A stretch of 7,551 nucleotides of DNA from the NCBI GenBank assembly GCA_024653985.1, contig JANLIS010000012.1:1-7551 (forward strand). The letters are read 5' to 3'. A model generated the notes under the pieces. That model saw only the letters and a program-made list of their open reading frames with translations, did no database searches and was not told the origin of the DNA. Each line of letters begins with the position of its first letter. The stretch's first letter is position 1. The DNA comes from Candidatus Roizmanbacteria bacterium. GTDB lineage: Bacteria; Patescibacteriota; Microgenomatia; UBA1406; GWC2-37-13. The translations under genes and the position numbers were made by a program. Positions 1-5,124 of the stretch are shown one piece after another.

Positions 1-57
1 ATTGGGTATTTAACATTGGTCATTAATTAGATTAATTAGAAATTAGTAATTAGAAAT
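1..57. repeat. AT-rich AATTAG-unit tail downstream of miaA
   Basis: The stretch after the miaA stop codon is almost entirely A and T. It contains AATTAG four times, starting at 25, 34, 41 and 48, so the last three copies are spaced by 7 bases. It codes for nothing recognisable. No GC-rich hairpin followed by a T tract is visible, so I do not call a terminator. The array may be a degenerate spacer repeat or simply a low-complexity gap; its left edge is cut by the window. Confidence 0.45.
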
Positions 58-975
58 TTATATATCTTTCCAACTTATATTTTTATCCTTCTTCATAAAA
101 GTCAATTGACGTTTAGCATATTGTACTTCCTTATTGATCCAATCTTCAATCGCTTTTTCTTTTGTAAATTCTTTTTTTAAATATTTAATTATTTGCGTAT
201 ATCCGATCGTTTTTAAACCTGGATCGCTTACTTTGTATCCCATCTTTAGGATATTTTTTACTTCATCAATAGCCCCGTTTTTTAATCTTTCCTCCACTCT
301 CTTTATGATTATTTGGCGAAGTTTAGACTTGTCTTGGTATCTGAGACCGATAAATAATTTGATTGGCCAATCTTTGTTAACCTCCGCGGTTTTCCCGCCG
401 CCAGCCGGCGGATCCTTAACCGCGGAGGTTGAAGAGGCAATCTCTATTTTTCTTATCAGCCTTCTGGGATTAAGTTGGTCGCTGTGATTCATATTTTCAA
501 AAACATTGGGTGTTAATGAGATCAATTTTTTTTGCAGATCGACAACTGACATGGTATTAAGCTTTTCTCTGAGCTTAAAATTAGGAGGACTGTTGTTTAT
601 ATCAATTCCGTAGAGAAAATGTTTCAGATACAGATATGTTCCGCCGACCAATATGGGAGTTTTTCCACGTTTTTTTAGATCTTCAATTACCGGTTTTAGC
701 TTTTCAACAAAATCATAAGATGAAAAATACTGATCAGGGGTAACAACATCGTAGAGCCACACCCCTTTAAATTTAATAACCTCCGAGGTTTTCCCTCCGC
801 CAGCCGGCGGATCCTTAACCTCGGAGGTTGAGGGGAGATCTTTACCTGTAATAATATCTAAGTATTTATAAATTTGCCTGGAGTCAAAGTTCACTAACTC
901 ACCATTGTATTTTTCAGCAAGTTCTAAAGCAAGTTTTGTTTTTCCAGTTGCAGTCTGGCCAGTTATTACTATCAT
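58..975 (-). CDS. miaA: tRNA dimethylallyltransferase with two in-frame palindromic-element insertions
   Basis: MiaA transfers a dimethylallyl group from DMAPP to N6 of A37 in tRNAs that read codons starting with U. Numbered from the chosen start, the P-loop GQTATGKT is at residues 6-13 (Gln where Pro is usual), DSRQ is at 31-34, GGTYLYL at 111-117, NPRR at 169-172 and YAKRQ at 286-290. These match the family from end to end. An upstream ATG at 1011 would give 317 residues, but it lies inside an intergenic repeat and adds a non-family N-terminus. The ATG at 975 places MIVITG directly before the P-loop as in relatives, giving 305 residues. Residues 50-66 and 183-199 are near-identical 17-residue inserts encoded by palindromic repeats; without them the protein is about 271 residues. 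Both fall where the family varies in length, so activity is probably kept (inference). No Shine-Dalgarno is seen. The gene is last in the window's minus-strand series. Confidence 0.93.
   Translation of the reverse strand: MIVITGQTATGKTKLALELAEKYNGELVNFDSRQIYKYLDIITGKDLPSTSEVKDPPAGGGKTSEVIKFKGVWLYDVVTPDQYFSSYDFVEKLKPVIEDLKKRGKTPILVGGTYLYLKHFLYGIDINNSPPNFKLREKLNTMSVVDLQKKLISLTPNVFENMNHSDQLNPRRLIRKIEIASSTSAVKDPPAGGGKTAEVNKDWPIKLFIGLRYQDKSKLRQIIIKRVEERLKNGAIDEVKNILKMGYKVSDPGLKTIGYTQIIKYLKKEFTKEKAIEDWINKEVQYAKRQLTFMKKDKNISWKDI
378..432 (-). repeat. Protein-coding palindromic element, copy 1 (inside miaA)
   Basis: The core is 52 bases, 379-430, bounded by perfect 13-base inverted repeats AACCTCCGCGGTT (379-391) and AACCGCGGAGGTT (418-430). 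A second, inner hairpin CCGCC-AGCC-GGCGG lies at 398-411. The block 378-432 matches copy 2 (777-831) at 52 of 55 positions. Read in the miaA frame on the minus strand it encodes TSAVKDPPAGGGKTAEV (residues 183-199) with no stop. It is far richer in G and C than the surrounding gene. I see no clear target-site duplication. The behaviour is like that of Rickettsia palindromic elements, but the sequence family is one I do not recognise by name. Confidence 0.9.
777..831 (-). repeat. Protein-coding palindromic element, copy 2 (inside miaA)
   Basis: The core 778-829 has perfect 13-base arms AACCTCCGAGGTT (778-790) and AACCTCGGAGGTT (817-829), and an inner hairpin TCCGCC-AGCC-GGCGGA at 796-811. In the miaA frame it encodes TSEVKDPPAGGGKTSEV (residues 50-66). 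The arms begin 39 bases, or 13 codons, apart and are each close to self-palindromic, so both arms encode the same TSEV and the peptide has an internal direct repeat. It differs from copy 1 only at 786, 796 and 821. The insert falls just after the conserved GKD segment that follows DSRQ, in a part of MiaA that varies between species. Confidence 0.9.
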
Positions 976-1005
976 AAATCGTAAATAATAAATTCCAAAT
1001 ATGTT

Positions 1006-1093
1006 TGTCATCCCCGTGAAGACGGGGATCCAGTCGATAATTACATTTAAAGAAGTAATTTTAGCTTGGATTCCCTCCTTCGAGGGAATGACA
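1006..1093. repeat. Twin-hairpin intergenic repeat between folD and miaA
   Basis: Two 28-base imperfect palindromes face each other. The first, at 1006-1033, holds stem ATCCCCGT / ACGGGGAT (1010-1017, 1022-1029) with loop GAAG. The second, at 1066-1093, holds stem ATTCCCTC / GAGGGAAT (1070-1077, 1082-1089) with loop CTTC. The reverse complement of the first matches the second at 21 of 28 positions. A weaker inner stem AATTAC / GTAATT (1039-1044, 1055-1060) lies between them. The TGTCATCCCC and GGGAATGACA style ends resemble dispersed intergenic repeats seen in several bacterial groups. No T tract follows either hairpin on the minus strand, so a role as folD terminator is possible but not supported. 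Confidence 0.85.
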
Positions 1094-1118
1094 CTTGTTA
1101 AAATTTATTTGTAATTTA

Positions 1119-1979
1119 TTATTTTTGCATTCTAGCAGCGTCTATCAAGTTCTTGTATAGGTAGACAACATCAATCGGTCCGCTTCCTCCCGGAGTTGGA
1201 GTATAGTGTGAAGCAATATCTTTTATCTCACTTTCTTCATAATCACCCTTCAATTTTCCGTTTTCTTTTCTGACCCCGGTATTTATCAAAACAACTCCCG
1301 GTTTAAGCATTTCCGGTTCAATAACTTTTTTACCGGTCGCAGTAATGATCAAATCTGCAGTTTTAAAATATGATTCCGGATCAACTGTTGTTGAATTGGT
1401 ACTGATGTAATTTATGTTTAGACTTCCAAGGGTTTTTCCGATAGGCATTCCTCCGGTCATCCCCCGGCCGACAATAACTATTTTTTTGCTTTTAAGAATA
1501 TTTTTAAACAAAACGCGATCCTTTTTCATGTTTACGAATACAATGTCCTGTTTCCTTTTTCCGTAATAGATAAATTTAATAAGGGTCATGACGGCAAGTC
1601 CTAAAGGAAAAATAAAATCAGTTTTTCTTTTATGGCCTTCAATTTCTTTAAGCAATGGAATATAGTCATATATACTGTCAGTTGAAAGTTGAGCTGGTAA
1701 TGGTTGTTGAATTATGATCCCGGTTACGTTTGGATTCATGACCTCCTTTTTAAGGAGATTGGCAAAATCAATAAAATTTGGAGTTTTTGTCAGATGGATC
1801 AGTTTAAAATCTATTTTTAGAGCTTTAGCCATTGCTGACTTTATTTTCACGAAAGACAACTGTTCAGGAGCGCTCCCAACCAAAAATACTGACAGACCAA
1901 CCCGCTTTTTAATTGCTTTACGCTCTTTTTTAAGTATAGAGAGAAGATTATTGGCGATTTTCCTACCGTCGATAAACAT
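1119..1979 (-). CDS. folD: Divergent FolD: methylene-THF dehydrogenase / methenyl-THF cyclohydrolase
   Basis: FolD interconverts 5,10-methylene-, 5,10-methenyl- and 10-formyl-tetrahydrofolate in the cytosol, feeding purine synthesis and Met-tRNA formylation. The 286 residues match the family's usual 280-300. Visible landmarks are the N-terminal IDGRKIA (3-9), LVGSAPEQLSF (33-43), QQPLP (91-95), a Rossmann loop VGRGMTGGMPIG (170-181) and TPTPGGSGPID (260-270). The catalytic Lys (K47), Gln (Q91) and an Asp (D121) appear kept. Several hallmarks are changed: the active-site Tyr is F43, the KDVDGF region reads RKTDFI, the PCTP motif is unrecognisable, and GPMT reads GPID. It may be a diverged but active enzyme, one with altered cofactor or one lost activity; family membership is firm, exact activity less so. 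The start is fixed by the IDG motif. An extended -10 promoter lies just 6 bases upstream and no Shine-Dalgarno is present. Confidence 0.88.
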   Translation of the reverse strand: MFIDGRKIANNLLSILKKERKAIKKRVGLSVFLVGSAPEQLSFVKIKSAMAKALKIDFKLIHLTKTPNFIDFANLLKKEVMNPNVTGIIIQQPLPAQLSTDSIYDYIPLLKEIEGHKRKTDFIFPLGLAVMTLIKFIYYGKRKQDIVFVNMKKDRVLFKNILKSKKIVIVGRGMTGGMPIGKTLGSLNINYISTNSTTVDPESYFKTADLIITATGKKVIEPEMLKPGVVLINTGVRKENGKLKGDYEESEIKDIASHYTPTPGGSGPIDVVYLYKNLIDAARMQK

Positions 1980-1985
1980 GGGGAC

Positions 1986-1994
1986 ATTATACCA
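1986..1994 (-). promoter_or_regulatory. Extended -10 promoter of folD, immediately upstream of the ATG
   Basis: On the minus strand the 19-base gap between gyrA and folD contains TGGTATAAT, a perfect extended -10 (TGnTATAAT). Six bases (GTCCCC) separate it from the folD ATG, so the predicted start of transcription falls on or next to the A of the start codon. At the 17-base spacing the -35 position reads CGCCAC, a poor match, which is typical of extended -10 promoters. The position predicts a leaderless folD mRNA. Confidence 0.65.
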
Positions 1995-1998
1995 TATT

Positions 1999-4503
1999 TT
2001 ATACGCTAGTGGCGCTCACGATTCTATCAGCTTTATCGGAAAATCTCATCAAAATGACACCTTTGGCCGTTCTCGAGCGTGACGGTATATTTTTGATCTC
2101 CATTTTAACGATCTGCCCCAAGGCACTAGTTATTATGAGTGTAGTATCCTCAGGCTCAATAATTGCAGAATATGCGACTGACCCAATTTTTTTATCAACG
2201 GATGTTATCTTAACTCCTTTTCCGCCACGGTGTTGACCCTTAAAATTAGACAATTTGGTTTTTTTACCAATTCCACGTTCAGTAAGGACCAGCATATCTT
2301 TTTTAAATTCTACGTCAGAGAAAACATCGGCTGCGATCACCTCATGGTCCACGGTTGTCTCAATGTCCATGCCTTTAACTCCAATCGAGGCTCGTCCTGT
2401 CGGCCTAATCTCTTTTTCTTTGAAAACGATTGCCTTACCGTTCTTTGAAGCTAAAATGACATTTTTCGTTCCATCGGTCAGCTTAACCCAAAGCAATTCA
2501 TCATTCTTTTCTAATCTGATGGCGATAATACCATTTGTTCGGATATTTATATAGTCTTCAAATGACGATTTTTTAATAGTTCCGTATTTTGTAGACATGA
2601 CCACGAACATACTTTTAGCCTTATCCATAGTCTCGGTGCTATAGCTTAATATTGAGGTTATTTTTTCATCTGGCTTAAGAGCGACTAGGTTAATGATGGC
2701 CTTGCCTTTTGAGATACGTGATCCGACAGGCACATCCCAAACTCGTGTCTGAAATACTCGTCCTTGATTACTAAAGAAAAGCATATAATCATGGGTCATC
2801 GCTGTCGTTATATAATATACATTATCAGTATCTTTGGTTTCCATTCCGGAGACCCCTTTTCCACCTCGATTTTGTAGTCGGAAAGTTTCTCTAGGGATCT
2901 GCTTGATATATCCTTCTTTGGTCAGAACAACGATCACCTCTTTGTTTTCGATCAGCTGCTCATCAGTAATTTCACCCGGTTTGAATTTCATTACCTGAGT
3001 TCTACGTTCATCACCATATTTAGTTTTCAAATACAATATTTCATCTTTGATCACCTTAAGAATTTTAAAAACATCTTTTAGCAAACTTTCCAAGTAAGAG
3101 ATAGTTTCTTTAAGAAGGGCCAATTCGTCTTCAATCTTATTTCTTTCAAGTCCGGTCAGACGTCGTAGTTGCATTTCCATGATCGCTTGAGCTTGGATCA
3201 TAGATAGTCCAAACTTACTCATCAACTTTGCTTTGGCTTCCGGTTCATCTTTAGATTTTTTAATGACGGCAATCACCTCATCAATATGATCTAGGGCGAT
3301 CAAATAACCTTCAAGAATATGAGCACGGGCTTTTGCCTCGGCCAATTCATACTCAGATCTTTTAACGATAACTTCAACACGGTTTCTAATATATATTTCG
3401 AGGATCGTTTTAAGTGATAATGTTTGAGGAACCCCATCAACTAAAGCAACAATATTTACCGGAAAAGTCGTCTGCAGATTCGTAAATTTGAAAAGATTGT
3501 TCAATACTTTTTTATACGAGGCGTCCTTCTTCAGTTCTATCACGACCCGAATTCCATCTCGGTCTGATTCATCGCGTAGATCGGAAATACCGACGATCTT
3601 TTTTTCGTTGACCAAATTGGCTATTTTTTCAACCAACAAAGCTTTATTGACCTGATAAGGAAGCTCTTTGACGATGATCGCCATTTTTCCTTTTCCCATG
3701 TCTTCGTCGACTACTCTAGCTCGCATCATGATTGATTTCCTTCCGGTGGCATACATTTCTTTTATATCGGAAGCTCCATATATAATGCCAGCCGTTGGAA
3801 AGTCAGGACCCTTGATGAATGTCAGTAAATCTTCCAAAGCAGTATTAAACAAAATTTCTTTTACATCTTCCATCGGTGTTTTTAATGCCTTTTTGCCATC
3901 GTTCAATTTGGCTTTGTCGATCATAAAAACCAAAGCGTCAACAAGTTCACTAAGATTATGTGGAGGAATTTTTGTTGCCATACCGACGGCAATTCCCTCA
4001 GCACCCATCAATAAAAGATTTGGAAGTTTTGCCGGTAGATAGACAGGCTCCTTTAGGGATCCATCGAAATTATCAATAAATGGAGCTGTTTCTTTTTCAA
4101 TATCGGCAACCATTTCATCTGAGATCTTGGCTAACTTTACCTCGGTATAACGCATGGCAGCTGGCGGATCACCGTCGATCGATCCGAAGTTACCCTGACC
4201 CTTAATTAACGGATATCTCATTGAAAATGTCTGAGCTAAACGAGCCAGAGCCTCGTAAACTGACGAATCGCCGTGAGGGTGGTATTTGCCTAAGACCTCT
4301 CCGACGACTTTGGCGGATTTGGAAAAACGGGCGCTTGATGTCAAACCCAATTTATACATCGCATAAAGGATCCGACGATGCACCGGTTTTAAGCCATCAC
4401 GAACGTCAGGTAACGCACGGGAGACGATAACAGACATCGCATAATCTAAATATGCCCGTTTCATTTCTCCATTTATTTCGGTCACCAGAACGTTGTTTGC
4501 CAT
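1999..4503 (-). CDS. gyrA: DNA gyrase subunit A
   Basis: GyrA is the DNA breaking and rejoining subunit of gyrase (A2B2), which introduces negative supercoils using ATP. The 834 residues are a normal length. The winged-helix and tower domains fill about 1-500, with catalytic Tyr119 in AAMRYTE (115-121). The quinolone-determining segment reads [10 protein letters not shown] (75-84), with wild-type-like Ser80 and Glu84 at the positions of E. coli Ser83 and Asp87. The C-terminal beta-pinwheel follows. It carries the GyrA box QNRGGKG (544-550), which separates gyrase from topoisomerase IV ParC, and a second related loop QHRGGKG (757-763). No acidic tail is present. The gene follows ppa after 42 bases holding a hairpin and is probably transcribed with gyrB and ppa. 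The ATG at 4503 has no Shine-Dalgarno; the upstream bases read AAACAATAATT. Confidence 0.97.
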   Translation of the reverse strand: MANNVLVTEINGEMKRAYLDYAMSVIVSRALPDVRDGLKPVHRRILYAMYKLGLTSSARFSKSAKVVGEVLGKYHPHGDSSVYEALARLAQTFSMRYPLIKGQGNFGSIDGDPPAAMRYTEVKLAKISDEMVADIEKETAPFIDNFDGSLKEPVYLPAKLPNLLLMGAEGIAVGMATKIPPHNLSELVDALVFMIDKAKLNDGKKALKTPMEDVKEILFNTALEDLLTFIKGPDFPTAGIIYGASDIKEMYATGRKSIMMRARVVDEDMGKGKMAIIVKELPYQVNKALLVEKIANLVNEKKIVGISDLRDESDRDGIRVVIELKKDASYKKVLNNLFKFTNLQTTFPVNIVALVDGVPQTLSLKTILEIYIRNRVEVIVKRSEYELAEAKARAHILEGYLIALDHIDEVIAVIKKSKDEPEAKAKLMSKFGLSMIQAQAIMEMQLRRLTGLERNKIEDELALLKETISYLESLLKDVFKILKVIKDEILYLKTKYGDERRTQVMKFKPGEITDEQLIENKEVIVVLTKEGYIKQIPRETFRLQNRGGKGVSGMETKDTDNVYYITTAMTHDYMLFFSNQGRVFQTRVWDVPVGSRISKGKAIINLVALKPDEKITSILSYSTETMDKAKSMFVVMSTKYGTIKKSSFEDYINIRTNGIIAIRLEKNDELLWVKLTDGTKNVILASKNGKAIVFKEKEIRPTGRASIGVKGMDIETTVDHEVIAADVFSDVEFKKDMLVLTERGIGKKTKLSNFKGQHRGGKGVKITSVDKKIGSVAYSAIIEPEDTTLIITSALGQIVKMEIKNIPSRSRTAKGVILMRFSDKADRIVSATSV

Positions 4504-4516
4504 AATTATTGTTTAT

Positions 4517-4535
4517 GGTCGGTACAAGACCGACC
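4517..4535. repeat. Short intergenic hairpin between ppa and gyrA
   Basis: A perfect 7-base stem GGTCGGT (4517-4523) and ACCGACC (4529-4535) encloses the loop ACAAG. On the minus strand it is preceded by GTAGGG, giving GTAGGGGTCGG at its 5' side, a look shared by many dispersed hairpin repeats in bacterial genomes. No T tract follows on the minus strand, so a terminator between ppa and gyrA is unlikely. It occupies nearly half of the 42-base gap. Confidence 0.65.
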
Positions 4536-4545
4536 CCTACGACAT

Positions 4546-5058
4546 TTATTTAATCGATTTTTTAATATCTTTATATGCTTCTTCTTTTCCCAAGAAATTT
4601 TTTGTTTTAACCCATTTTCCCGGTTCCAGTTCTTTATAGTGATTGAAAAAGTGTTGGATCTTTTTCTTTGTCATTTCGTCAAGATCGGAAATATCGTTGA
4701 TATTTGAAAAGAACGGATCTACTTTAACAGTTGGAACTGCGATTATCTTTGTATCAATTCCGGCTTCATCTTCCATTTCAAGCATTCCGATCGGACGGGA
4801 TGGAATAACGGTTCCCGGGGCGACACTATAGCTTGAAATTACAAGAACGTCGGTTGGATCGCCATCTTCAGCTTTTGTTCCTGGAATAAATCCATAATTG
4901 AACGGATAGAACATTGCGGTAAAATTAAAGCGGTCAACCATAACAACTCCCGATTCTTTATCTAATTCATATTTTATCGAGGAACCCTGTGGGATCTCAA
5001 TAAAAACATTAACTTCTTCTGGAACATTTTTCCCTGCGGAAAGTTTACTTAGATTCAT
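4546..5058 (-). CDS. ppa: Inorganic pyrophosphatase, family I
   Basis: This soluble enzyme hydrolyses pyrophosphate to two phosphates and so pulls nucleic acid synthesis and aminoacyl-tRNA formation forward. The 170 residues are typical of bacterial family I enzymes. The metal-binding signature DGDPTDVLV is at 65-73, with Asp65, Asp67 and Asp70, and a second acidic cluster DEAGIDTK at 97-104 gives Asp97, Asp102 and Lys104. Lys29, Glu31, Arg43, Tyr55 and the HYK at 140-142 complete the expected active site. The whole chain aligns with the E. coli enzyme without large gaps. It sits between gyrB (66-base gap) and gyrA (42-base gap), so it is probably co-transcribed with both subunits. No Shine-Dalgarno precedes the ATG; the upstream bases are AT-only (TTATAATTAAT). 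Confidence 0.96.
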   Translation of the reverse strand: MNLSKLSAGKNVPEEVNVFIEIPQGSSIKYELDKESGVVMVDRFNFTAMFYPFNYGFIPGTKAEDGDPTDVLVISSYSVAPGTVIPSRPIGMLEMEDEAGIDTKIIAVPTVKVDPFFSNINDISDLDEMTKKKIQHFFNHYKELEPGKWVKTKNFLGKEEAYKDIKKSIK

Positions 5059-5079
5059 ATTAATTATAAAACTTTTAAC

Positions 5080-5121
5080 AAGGACGGTCCTTATATTGAG
5101 TCGCTGACAAGGACAGTCCTT
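5080..5121. repeat. Twin 13-base palindromes between gyrB and ppa
   Basis: AAGGACGGTCCTT (5080-5092) and AAGGACAGTCCTT (5109-5121) are near-perfect palindromes differing only in their central base, and both are preceded by AC. They begin 29 bases apart and are separated by 16 bases. In RNA the two copies could pair with each other into a 13-position stem with one central G-A mismatch around a 16-base loop. They fill most of the 66-base gap between gyrB and ppa. A protein-binding operator is possible but the sequence matches none that I know; a dispersed repeat is more likely. Confidence 0.75.
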
Positions 5122-5124
5122 AAT

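Noticed and set aside
134..487. Plus-strand open frame across the 3' half of miaA
   Set aside because: It is antisense to a clear miaA, resembles no protein family and is partly kept open by the stop-poor palindromic element.
378..831. CRISPR array or tandem repeat formed by the two miaA elements
   Set aside because: There are only two copies, they begin 399 bases apart with conserved coding sequence between them, and no further units are present.
976..1011. Longer miaA start at 1011 adding 12 residues
   Set aside because: The ATG is part of the intergenic repeat, the added residues do not resemble MiaA, and the ATG at 975 places the P-loop at the usual distance from the N-terminus.
4150..4175. 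GDPPAA-encoding stretch of gyrA resembling the miaA insert peptide KDPPAGGG
   Set aside because: These residues belong to the universally conserved segment around the gyrase active-site Tyr, and the DNA lacks the element's outer arms.
5063..5068. TATAAT as a -10 promoter element for ppa
   Set aside because: Only 4 bases separate it from the ATG, which would put the transcription start inside the first codons, and no -35 is found at a suitable distance; AT-rich chance match is likelier.
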